The position numbers and the translations under genes were made by a program. DNA of 64,000 nt from Symsagittifera roscoffensis (taxonomy: Eukaryota; Xenacoelomorpha; Acoela; Convolutidae): assembly GCF_963678635.1 (NCBI RefSeq), contig NC_087062.1, forward strand, positions 21,317,789-21,381,788. The letters are read 5' to 3'. Within the stretch, counting starts at the first letter, position 1. Each line of letters begins with the position of its first letter. The notes under the pieces are model-generated. The model saw nothing but the letters and a program-made list of their open reading frames with translations. It had not been told where the DNA came from and searched no databases. Positions 1-9,472 of the stretch are shown piece after piece.

Positions 1-607
1 AATAAAATTAAGTTTAAAATAATTTAATTGGTAAAAAGTTTTAGTTTTTGATGATATTAAATGATTTTTGATTGCTGTTATGTTTAGGTGATGAAGCTGG
101 AACAATAGGATGATTTATTTTTACTAACAATTTATTGTCATGCTACCAATTTTTATTATTGTTTTCAATAAATATTTTTTTAAATATGTTTTATATATTA
201 CTGCAGAATTGGGGGGAACGATTTGAGATCTTTTTATCTATCGTTATTGTACAATAGTAATTTTATCTAGCGCGTGAAATTATCATTGCAAATGAAAATC
301 TAAATTCATTGCTAGTAAGATTCTAAATATAGAAGTTTGTGTTGGCTTTTGCCGTACGACCATGAAACTAAATGGTAAATTTCTATGTAGTCGTATGTCG
401 TCTCTTGTCCGATGTTTTTTCCAATACCGGGTAGTTCTCGTATTGTGCGGAATAGCGGCTCTGATTTATTGAGTCGTAGAGACATTTCAATTAAGTTATT
501 GTCGTGTAACATTTTGAAAATGTTTTGTCTATTTTCTAATCCATTTTTGGTTAATTCTAAGCTATTTTATTTTTTAAGGTCTTTATTCGAGACTTATGGT
601 CGCACCA
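1..607. other. AT-rich, no gene seen
   Basis: I see no gene, splice-like exon or recognisable repeat in this stretch. Short open frames on both strands near 310-610 are about as long as chance allows at this base composition. Confidence 0.5.
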
Positions 608-1022
608 GATGAGTTAAGTCTTATGTGGTATAACTCATAGAGTAATTTTGGATAGGGTACACCGGCTGCTCGTCACGCTATCTTATTTTCGGCCGGATAG
701 ATTCGTGCAACTTCTTAGTCTAATACCGATCCTAATCTTACTGTTATATCTACTAGTCTCAGGGTGTTTAACTAGTCTCTGCTAGGTTCATTAGATCTAG
801 AGTAAACTGGCTTATTGCGGCTGCTAAAGTTCTCTTGGAGAGGTAACTAATTTCTAAGTTAATTTCAAATCTCTCTGGTGCTGAAATTACAAGTAATTTC
901 AGCACTTACAAATAAGTGGATTGTTAGTTAGATGGATTATGTTTGGTTAATATTAAATATTTCATAGTGATAAAATATCTAATTTATCCAATAATAAAAT
1001 GTAGTTTAGATCAGGTTCCAAT
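608..1022 (+). repeat. R2 dispersed repeat, copy 1 (~400 bp)
   Basis: This segment matches 31405-31812 closely over its whole length, and part of it matches 51060-51245 on the other strand. It contains a perfect hairpin at 878-905, with arms GTGCTGAAATTAC and its complement around a 2-nt loop; the hairpin is unchanged in the second copy. Near its start a short TGAGTTA/TAACTCA inverted pair is present. I found no coding potential and no convincing target duplication, so whether it is a solo LTR or a non-autonomous DNA element is open. Confidence 0.75.
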
Positions 1023-1106
1023 ATATCCCTCCTTAAAATAAAGGGCAATCCTGACAGGCCTAGATTTAGAAGTTATGTTTCTTGGGTTTTGAGGCTCAAT
1101 TTACAA

Positions 1107-1491
1107 CAAGACTGCTCGCATATCAGGGCGATGAATTGAATGTTCGGACTGTAATTTAAGGTCAAATTGAAAATTTTTGGTTGATTATTTGACAAAGTAA
1201 TAGTAAAAAAGTGAGCAATAATTTGCAGCTTACGCGTGTTATGAGAACGCAATTTATCGCACGTTAATTATCCCACATAGGACAAATTAGCATTTTAAAA
1301 ACCACCAAAACTGCATGAAAAATGATCACAGGTACAATATCATCAAATTTGAGCTTCGGACAACAAGTTTTTCAAATGAAAAATAATCTGTCAAAAACAC
1401 ATAGTTAAATAATCGAAAATTGACCGAATAAAAAAATCAACCCAACCATAAAAGTTCGGCCATTTCTTCGAAATCGGAATAATTGCCAACT
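1107..1491 (-). repeat. R1 repeat, degraded copy
   Basis: It starts with CAAGACTGCTCGCA and keeps the R1 landmarks in order: a GCTTACGCGT block, a GTTAATTATCCCA block, and a GAAAAATGATCACAGGT block. It is more diverged than the copies at 3571-4614 and lacks part of the internal sequence. Confidence 0.65.
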
Positions 1492-1716
1492 CAAACCAAT
1501 AATCCGACTTTTGCAGTACTTTTGGGCTCACTTATTAATCCGACTTTTGAAGAAAAGATGAAACATTTTTGCTCGGGTGATTTTTCTCCAGACTTATTTG
1601 GACTTCTGAAAAGGCAATTTTTGATAAAATCTTTTATCTAAGCGGACAACTATTAATGTTTTGAGCTCAAGTTTAAGTAAATAGTTTACCTGTGATCTTT
1701 TTCTGTTAAGTTATGG

Positions 1717-2455
1717 CTCGCACTGAGCGCCAATATATTCCAATCGATTATAATGTATTCCCAAGACAAAAATATTCCATTATTTGAAAAAAAAAATCCA
1801 TAATAAACCATTATAATCGATTATAATCCATAATTTTTAGCATTGAAATCGATTGTTTTTGCCCATTATGCCCCCAAGATAATCCATTATAATTGGTTAT
1901 TTTTGAGATAAAAATCCAAAATAATAGATTATAGGCCATTATATTTTTACAATTAAATTCGATTCTTTTAGCAGAAATGTTGCAAATTTTGCAGGAAATC
2001 TGGAAAATGTATGCCATGTCTCAACGTCGCTCACTCCAGTATTTTCATCTGCCCCAACCCCAACTAAAGGTGGAGAGGGAAGCGGTAAACTGAGGGGTGT
2101 CAATCATTAAACCCCTCAACCAATGTGTACCAATGAATAATCCCCCACGTATGCACGTATGCAACCATAAGGGGGCAACCATAAGGGGGTTGTGGCAAAC
2201 TGGCAGGGAGGGGTGTAAAGTAAACTTGGGGAGAGGTTCAACCAAAATGTTTAAGACAAAAAAATATAAATTTTTTTGTGAAATGTAACATTTCTTGAAA
2301 CGTAATACGTAGCAACTGCACTAAACAGGAAATGACATAAATTTAAAAAATAACCTATTTTGAATGGATTCTGATCAATTATTTTGTGATTTTATTTTTA
2401 ATGACCATGTTATGACAATATGATCGATTATGATCTATGGGCGCTCGGTGCGGAG
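1717..2455. mobile_element. M-family element with TIRs inserted in R1
   Basis: The left end CTCGCACTGAGCGCC and the reverse complement of the right end, CTCCGCACCGAGCGCC, form a terminal inverted repeat of about 16 bp. Similarity continues inward into AATCGATTATAATG-like sequence on both sides. Inside are AT-palindromic blocks (1735-1960) and a strongly G-skewed block (about 2045-2250) with recurring AGTTTACC-like words. The insertion lies in the short G run of an R1 copy, so target duplication cannot be read clearly. There is no coding capacity, which suggests a non-autonomous DNA transposon. Confidence 0.55.
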
Positions 2456-2545
2456 GGGGGGGGGTTCTGAAAATTGGCAAATTGGCCAAATTGGGACAAT
2501 AAACGCGCAATATACTTCGTGCTGACAATGCTTAAGCGGACGTGA

Positions 2546-3528
2546 ACTACAGTTTCATGGAAAGTTTTTTTTAATGGAATACATTGGCAAAAATTTTAAT
2601 CCATATAATCGACTTTCAATTCCAAAATCCATTATAAACCATTATAATTAATTATAATTCATTTCAATTTTCAATATAAACGATAAGTTTTTGCTGATAA
2701 AATTAATGAAAATAGATATTCATCACCGAGTATACCCACAACCCCCACCCCACCATCTTACCCCAAGTTTTGACATCCCTGTTCGACATCCGCCCCTACG
2801 TACACCCCTTCCCTCGTTCTCATTTTCCCTTGCCTCAATCCCTTGCTCAAACTCTTCCCCCCACCCCAACCCCTTGCACAATCCCCCACACACGATTCCA
2901 TTACCTTTCGTCTTACTCTCCCCCAGTTTAACGCCACCGCCCCCAAGAGTTTAGCACCCTCACACGTGTGAGTCAGTTAGAGTGGGGATGGCGTAAATTA
3001 GGGAAGGGGGACAAAATCTTGGGGGGAGGGGCTGGCAAACTGGGGGGGGGGGAATCATTATGGTTGGGCGTTACAAACATCAAAACCAGGCCCCACAGGG
3101 GGGTGGGGGTAGTTGGAGGGGAGGGCTGGGGAGTTAACATTGAAAGGTGCTTAACATGGGATGGGGGACAAGGAGAGAATGAAAGATGTAAAATGGGAAG
3201 AGTTTGAAAAAAATCAAAAAAAAACGAAAATAAAATTTAACATGAAAAAATTTGAAAAACTAAGTAAGTCTCATTTTGTAATTTTCTAATAAAACTTGCG
3301 TTAAATTAAAAGCAACTCCTACTTTGTGGAGTCTCTGCAACCTGCTGAAAATTACAAGATTAACCTTAGAAAAAAATTTATCCATTATAATCGATTGAAA
3401 TGAATTATAACTATTGTCAAAAATAATGCTTATTTCATCTTTAATCAATTATAATCATTATTTTGATTTTTGTAGCGACTCACAATGAAAACATATAATA
3501 ATTGATTTTTATCCATGAAATTTCAGCG
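2546..3528. mobile_element. M-family composite, AT / C-rich / G-rich / AT
   Basis: AT-palindromic blocks at 2590-2670 and 3380-3500 flank a C-skewed block (about 2735-2950) and a G-skewed block (about 2980-3200). The two skewed blocks meet at the perfect palindrome CTCACACGTGTGAG, so the whole is roughly symmetrical, like two M units fused head to head. The right end reads TTTCAGCGCGGGG; a diverged counterpart lies at the left. Open frames across the skewed blocks are proline- or glycine-rich by composition only. Confidence 0.45.
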
Positions 3529-3570
3529 CGGGGAGATTTAATCCGTCTTACAAACTGTTCCAAAATAAAA

Positions 3571-4104
3571 CAAGACTGCTCGCATCAGGGCGAAGCCCTG
3601 AATGTTCCGACTGCCTTTTAAGGTTTATGGAGCAGTAATAACATTTAAAAAATTCAATGAAATAAAACACAATCGAAAAAAAAAAATTCTAATATTTGAA
3701 ATTTTTTTTATAAAAATCATCCCCCCACAGGCCATATAAAGTACAAAAGGATAGATTTCGCTCCTTGTAATAAACCAATTATGGCAAATAGGCTTCTTTT
3801 AACCAATTTGGAACGATTTCTAAGATGGATTAACTCTCCGCTTACGCGTTAATAACGCGAAATATATCGCGCGTTAATTGTCCCAAATTGGCCAAAATGG
3901 CAATCTTTAAACCCCCGTAACTTTACGAAAAATGATCACAGGTGAAATATCTTTTCAAATTTGAGCTCAGGACAACAAAATTTTTTGAATGATGTAAAAA
4001 AATTCCGTCAAAAATGGCTAGTTAAAAAGTCGAAATTTGTCTGAAGAAACAAAAAACCCACCCGTGCACAAATATTCCGTTACTTTCGTATCGAAAGTCG
4101 GAAC
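3571..4104 (-). repeat. R1 repeat, well-preserved copy
   Basis: It begins CAAGACTGCTCG, followed by the hairpin CAGGGCGAAGCCCTG, then TGTTCCGACTGCC, and ends CTTTCGTATCGAAAGTCGG. TGTTCCGACT near one end and AGTCGGAACA at the other are inverted repeats of each other. It abuts the next R1 copy directly, in the same orientation. Confidence 0.8.
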
Positions 4105-4614
4105 AAGAAGACTTCTCGTATTAGAGCAAATCCCTGAATGTTCCGACTGCCTTTTAAGGTTTCTGGAGCAGTGGTAACAAAAAAAAATTAAATGTAATAA
4201 AATAAAATGAAAAATTGTTTTTCTAAATTTGAAATTTTTTATGAAATCATCCCCCCACACGCCATATAAAGTACAAAAGAATAGATTACCCTCATTGTAA
4301 CAAATCAATTATGACAAATAAGCTTCTTCTTAGACGGATCAAATCTCCGCTTACACGTTAATAGCACGAAATATATCGCGCGTTAATTGTCCCAAATTGG
4401 CTAAAATGACAATCTTTAAACCCCCATAACTTTACGAAAAATAATCACAGGTGAAATTTCTTTTAAAATTTAAGCTCATGACAACAATACCTATCGAGTG
4501 ATATAAGAAAATTCCGTCAAAAATGGCTAGTTAAAAAGTCGAAATTTGTCTGAAGAAAAAAAACCACCCCGAGCACAAATATTCCGTTATACTTTCGCAT
4601 CGAATGTCGGAACA
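4105..4614 (-). repeat. R1 repeat, tandem second copy
   Basis: This is a direct tandem neighbour of the preceding R1 copy. The hairpin segment at its start is partly decayed (GAGCAAATCCCTG instead of the perfect stem), while the internal sequence, including the GGTGAAATTTC and GTTAATTGTCCCAAATTGG blocks, stays close to the other young copies. Confidence 0.75.
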
Positions 4615-5714
4615 AAAAGGCGTGTTAGCTCTTTGTTTTTTCCCCACCTGCAATTTTTACAAGCATTTTTGTTCATTTGTCCAATTGTAACAAAATGTGG
4701 CATGAGAGCTAATTAATGCCACGACAACATATTTGGTATTCATAGATAAGCTGGTAGAAACCCTCGTTGCATCATAAAGTTGATGCTTATGTGAGTTGGG
4801 GGGAAAAGAAAAAGAGCCGACACTGCTGTTTGGTTTACTTAAGACTCTTTTATTTGCAAAATATATCACTTTGTACTTAAAAGTGTTTTGTGAATGGCTT
4901 TCAAAAAAGATTTAAATAGTTTGAATTGTTTTTATTTTGTTTTTGGAATTTTCATGAATTTACTGATAAAAGAAGTCTTGTTCCGTACATGTGCGCAACT
5001 CACCCGAGCGGAAACTAATGATCCAGATGTTTTATTCAGGTCGATCGTATTTTACACTAAATTTTCCTCAAAGAACCATAGATTTGAAAATTATAAATTA
5101 CTTGAAAACTCGATCCAACTTTCGAAAAAAAACAAGTGGATCTTATGTTCAAGATGTTTTATTCAGTTACATTTTCGGCGATAAATCGACAGTTTCCTTT
5201 TCGAAAAAGTCCTATTCCTTAATGAAGATATTGAGCTATTTGATTGGAAAAATTCGATTCACCATCCATATCATAAGCTATAGAGGTTTGAACAATGCAA
5301 TTATCATCCATATGCGTTCAGCGCTCAACCACTGAGTGTGAAATATTTCATATAATCTGCGATATTATCTGAACTGCGATATAACCTGAACTCAAACTAT
5401 GATTCTGAACGAAACTGAGCCAAATTAATTGCCCGCCGGCAGAAAACTTGTTATGCAGAAATTGAACCATGTTATCAACTTTCATGACCCATTTAAACCT
5501 GGATTTTTAAGGGATTATCATTGATTATTTCCAATTTTCAAAATATCATTGATATATTTTTTTGACAAATTAAACGATTTTTGCACGACAGAAAAATCCA
5601 TGATAGTTATTTTTGATCAAGTTTTTGAAAAATATTGGTTAAAATTTTGCACAATAACTTTTAATATATAATCCGCAGACATCATATTGCTAGAAAACAA
5701 ATAATAATGCATAA
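4615..5714. other. No gene identified
   Basis: AT-rich sequence with several short open frames on both strands (4657-5335) that resemble no family I know. The word AGATGTTTTATTCAG occurs twice, near 5026 and 5151. I see no splice-like exon structure. Confidence 0.45.
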
Positions 5715-6246
5715 CAAGACTGCTCGTATCAGGGCGAAGCCCTGAATGTTCCGACTGCCTTTTAAGGTTTTATGGAGCAGTAATAACATCAAAAAATTAA
5801 ATGTAATAAAAATAAAATGAATTTTTTTTTTTTTAAATTTGAAATTTTTTATGAAAATCATCCCCCACACGCCATATAAAGTACAAAAGGATAGATTTCG
5901 CTCCTTGTAACAAATCAATTATGGCAAATAAGCTTCTTTCAACCAATTTGGAACGATTTTAAGACGGATTAACTCTCCGATTACGCGTTAATAGCGCGAA
6001 ATATATCGCGAGTTAATTGTCCCAAATTGGCCAAAATGGCAATCTTTAAACCCCCATAACTTTACGAAAAATGATCACAGGTGAAATATCTTTTCAAATT
6101 TGAGCTCAGGACAACAATAGCTTTCGAATGATATAAAAAAATTCCGTCAAAAATGGCTAGTTCAAAAGTCAAAATTTGTCTGAAGAAAAAAAAAACCCAC
6201 CCCGAGCACAAATATTCCATTACTTTCGTATCGAAAGTCGGAACAA
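5715..6246 (-). repeat. R1 repeat, well-preserved copy
   Basis: Full-length R1 with the intact hairpin CAGGGCGAAGCCCTG near its start, TGTTCCGACTGCC just inside, and the stem CTTTCGTATCGAAAG at its far end. Very close in sequence to the copy at 3571-4104. Confidence 0.8.
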
Positions 6247-6359
6247 AAATAGGCGACATTTGAAATAAATATAGGTCTTATCAGGGATTTTTGTGGACAA
6301 TAAGCGCGTATATTGGATTTTCATAGTCAGTTTCTATGAAAATCAAAATTATTTGATTC

Positions 6360-6790
6360 AAATCGCTTAAAAACGATTATACTTTAATGAATGTCAACTC
6401 AATAAAATCTATTTATTATCAATTATAATTAATTAAAAAGGATTATAATCAAATTTTTTCGTAAACTTCTCTGCGTTATATTCAAAACTTCACAGTTGTT
6501 TTTGGTTTAATACACGTTACACCAGATTAAACGAGATTGGCATGAATTTTTAGTTTCATTTCTTGCTGATATTGGCTCCTTGATCCAATTTACGCCCCAA
6601 GCCGTCCCTCCAGCATATGGACCCTCCCACGTTTACACTGCTCCCCGCCTCTTGCACCTCTTTGCTCTACACCCCCGCTTACGCCCCCTTTTAGCCCCGT
6701 ACAACAATTACACTCCACAGTTACAACCCTCTTCGCCGCGCTTTAATGCCACACCCCCGTTCCAATACTGCCCTTCAGATTTTGAGTAGG
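6360..6790. repeat. M-family AT block plus C-rich block
   Basis: AT-palindromic sequence (about 6370-6450, ATTATAATTAATTA-like) is followed at about 150 bp by a C-skewed block (about 6585-6780) containing AATTTACGCCCC, CACGTTTACACTGC and CACAGTTACAACCC words. The order and spacing match the other M-family occurrences. Open frames here follow from the skew. Confidence 0.45.
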
Positions 6791-6929
6791 CCGTGAGTAG
6801 AGCAGAAAGTTTGGAAGGTTTTGCAAATAAGTTCGTGCATATGGCGATATAATATTCTGATTTAAGTGGTTGCACGCGCCAAAAAATTGAGAGTGCGAGC
6901 GTCATTTTTTTTTAGGTACTTAATAACAA

Positions 6930-7116
6930 ATTTCTCGCCTTTTTTTTAAATTTGCCATTTTTACAATTTGCCTGCAAAATTTTGGTCAAAACAAGGTCCT
7001 TATCTTGAGTTAGGAGAATTCGGGAAACTAGTTTGGTAGGCCTGAAAAAAAGGCCAAAATTTTCTGAAATTTTTTGAAAATCCATCTCCCGTCTCGAGAA
7101 AATCCTAATTCCGCCC
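6930..7116 (+). mobile_element. hAT-type MITE, 5'-truncated copy
   Basis: The right part matches the intact MITE at 9027-9464: the AAATTTTTTGAAAATCC run, CTCGAGAAAATCCTA, and a decayed TTCCGCCCTAAT terminus in place of ATCCGCCCCTG. The left end is missing. Confidence 0.55.
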
Positions 7117-7639
7117 TAATGTCAGTCGATCAAATTCATTCACGGATTGATCCCATTTTTGGGCTGAGATTCTCTGTTTTTTTCGAATTTTTTGAGAAGT
7201 TATTGGAGGAAACAAATGATGAACGCAGGGAGTTTAATCCGTGTAATGTAAACAAAAATCATCAAACTATTTTTTTGTTTCTCAACTTTTGGACCAAGGT
7301 TTGTCTGTTAAAATTGGCACCTACCCGATTCTAAAAACTGTCCAATTTTTTTCTGGTGTCGGGTTTGTACTATAAGGGTTTAATTTTGGAGTTTTTTGGA
7401 AATTAGTATTCAGTGAAGATTTATAGTATAAAAATTTTGCAAAAAGTGCATTCTATTTAATTATTAAGTTAAAAAAATCAAAACTTTTAATATATAATTA
7501 CAACACTGTAATTTTTCAGTACAGAATTGATGTTCATCACATTTTGTCAGCGCGGGCTGGTTGAAATCTTTATGGAACGTCAATTACAATAGAATAGGCT
7601 TCATTGTCATAGCACACATGTTTTCCAACTAGTTTTTTT

Positions 7640-7968
7640 TCCGACTTTCATAACGAAAGTAACGGAATTTTGATGCTGAGGGTCATTTTATTTCAGACAG
7701 TTTTTGACTTTCTAACTAGCCAATTTTTGACAAAAATTTTCATATCATTCACAATTTTATGTTGTTTTGAGTTTGAGTTTGAAATGATTTTTTATCTGTG
7801 ATCATTTTTCGTAAAGTTATGGGGATTTGAAGGTTGCCATTTTGGCCAATTTGGGACAGTTAACGCCCGATAATTTTCGCGCTATTAACGCGTAAGCGGA
7901 GTTTTAATCTGGTTTCGCAGTCGTTCCAACTTAGTTGAAGGAAGCTTATTTGCCATAAATAGTTTTTT
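7640..7968 (+). repeat. R1 repeat, cut off by the assembly gap
   Basis: It starts TCCGACTTTCATAACGAAAG and runs through the GTGATCATTTTTCGTAAAG, TTTGGGACAGTTAACGC and ACGCGTAAGCGGAG blocks to the edge of the N run. The remaining ~200 bp would fall inside the gap; they are not found to its right. Confidence 0.75.
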
Positions 7969-8168
7969 NNNNNNNNNNNNNNNNNNNNNNNNNNNNNNNN
8001 NNNNNNNNNNNNNNNNNNNNNNNNNNNNNNNNNNNNNNNNNNNNNNNNNNNNNNNNNNNNNNNNNNNNNNNNNNNNNNNNNNNNNNNNNNNNNNNNNNNN
8101 NNNNNNNNNNNNNNNNNNNNNNNNNNNNNNNNNNNNNNNNNNNNNNNNNNNNNNNNNNNNNNNNNNNN
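7969..8168. other. Assembly gap (200 N)
   Basis: Exactly 200 unknown bases. The round number suggests a filler of unknown true length. Open frames drawn across it are meaningless. Confidence 0.99.
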
Positions 8169-8702
8169 CCGATTCCGCGCCAGCTCAATTTAATTTTCTA
8201 CATGTCTTATTTTTTGTTTGTGGATTCCACAAAATTTTCTGGATTTCGCAACTACGGTTGCGGATTCCCCAATTTTGCTTATTTTTGGAGCGATTCTGAG
8301 CGCTACAGTGTTGTAGGTATTTGTTTGTGGATTCCAAAACATCAAAGAAGATCAAAGAAAAGTAGCGATGTTGCAGACTCCGAAAAAACTCTGATTTTGG
8401 TCTGTTGCGGAATCCGCTTACAAAGCACAGAATGCACAGTTTGGCCTCATAATGATTTATCTCTATACATTAGGCCAAAGCTATACCACGCGAAAATACA
8501 AAGAGCAGCTCTGGCAAAACTAACTAAGCTAAAGGTTGTGTTGGTGACTTTTAATTCTCTCGTCAGCATTTGCAAAAAAGAACGCTTTCCAAGTTTTATT
8601 GAGAGCGTTAATCAGTATTTTCCAGTTTTTGAAAGGTCTTATCGATTTTTTTCTAAACGGTTTTTAAAAAAATTTGCGCGTCTATTCTGTGCGTGCATGT
8701 AA
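8169..8702 (+). CDS. Orphan open frame beside the gap
   Basis: A frame is open from the edge of the N run to a stop at 8700-8702; the first ATG is at 8202 and would give 166 residues. At this base composition a frame this long is not expected often by chance outside simple repeats. The translation has about 10 Cys, several Trp, and a basic C-terminal third. It matches no family I can name. The word TTGTTTGTGGATTCCA occurs twice in the first 150 bp, and GGATTCC-like words recur, so part of it may be repeat-derived. It could be an exon entering from the gap, a transposon relic, or chance. Confidence 0.2.
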   Translation, partial: PIPRQLNLIFYMSYFLFVDSTKFSGFRNYGCGFPNFAYFWSDSERYSVVGICLWIPKHQRRSKKSSDVADSEKTLILVCCGIRLQSTECTVWPHNDLSLYIRPKLYHAKIQRAALAKLTKLKVVLVTFNSLVSICKKERFPSFIESVNQYFPVFERSYRFFSKRFLKKFARLFCACM

Positions 8703-9026
8703 AATGCAACAAAAAGGACGTAATTGAAGAAGTGCAATTACTCCGATTCATACACGTTTTTGTTTTTCATAGTTTTGCCTTGTAATTAGTCTTTTTGGCC
8801 AAAAAAGTTTGACCTAGTATAGCCGCCCTATTGCTGTAATGGGCAAAATGTACCTTGTGCGAAAATTAAAGAATTGATAAACGTGGAATAAAAACGCAGT
8901 CTTTAGAATGCTGCACTCTTATTACTTCGCTTATATATTCTGTACGAATTTGATTAACTATTTTTTGAGTATTCTGCACATCGATAATGTCCGGATATTT
9001 AGAATGCAGCCAACCAAAGACGTGAT

Positions 9027-9464
9027 CAGGGGCGGATTTAGAGGGAGGTTCGGGGGGCCGGCGGACGCCCCCCCCTCAGGGATTCGACCCCCTGCCGACC
9101 CAAAGGGTCCCCCCTTTGATACTTTTTCAGAAATCCATTTTTGGCCGACCGACCCTAAAATTTTTCTAAAGGCACCTTTGGCGCCAATATATACTAACTT
9201 TGAGGGGGAGCGCGCGCCAAAAAAACGCGATTTTTTTGTCAAAATTTTTCAAAAATTGCCCAAAAACGGCTTTTTTTGACTGTTTTTTCAAAAATTTGCC
9301 TGCGGCGCAGAAAATTTAGCCAAAGTAGGGGCAAAACAGTGCTTTGGGAGAGCTCGAAAAATCAATTTGGTCGACCTAAAAAAAAAAAAAGGTCGTCAAA
9401 ATTTTGGAAAATTTTTTGAAAATCCGCCCCCCCCCCCCTCGAGAAAATCCTAGATCCGCCCCTG
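9027..9464 (+). mobile_element. hAT-type MITE, intact, 8-bp TSD
   Basis: The termini CAGGGGCGGATTTAG and CTAGATCCGCCCCTG are inverted repeats. The element is flanked on both sides by the same 8 bp, GACGTGAT (9019-9026 and 9465-9472). An 8-bp target duplication and a CAGGGGCGG-type end are typical of hAT-superfamily non-autonomous elements. It is 438 bp long with no transposase; open frames inside are accidental. Confidence 0.9.
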
Positions 9465-9472
9465 GACGTGAT

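Larger units (their letters stand above)
1539..3567 (+). repeat. R1 repeat (+) split by two insertions
   Basis: Three pieces follow the order of one R1 copy read on the + strand: 1539-1716 (from TCCGACTTTT to the GTTATGG block), 2462-2545 (the AAATTGGGACAAT block up to AAGCGGA), and 3529-3567 (GAGATTTAATCCGTCTTA onward). The gaps are filled by two M-family insertions. The reading is by eye; the boundaries of the second insertion are uncertain by some tens of bases. Confidence 0.55.

Noticed and set aside
2691-3207. Proline-rich and glycine-rich small proteins
   Set aside because: The frames follow from C- and G-skewed repeat blocks and have no conserved motif.
7946-8188. Frame crossing the N run
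   Set aside because: It consists of unknown residues.
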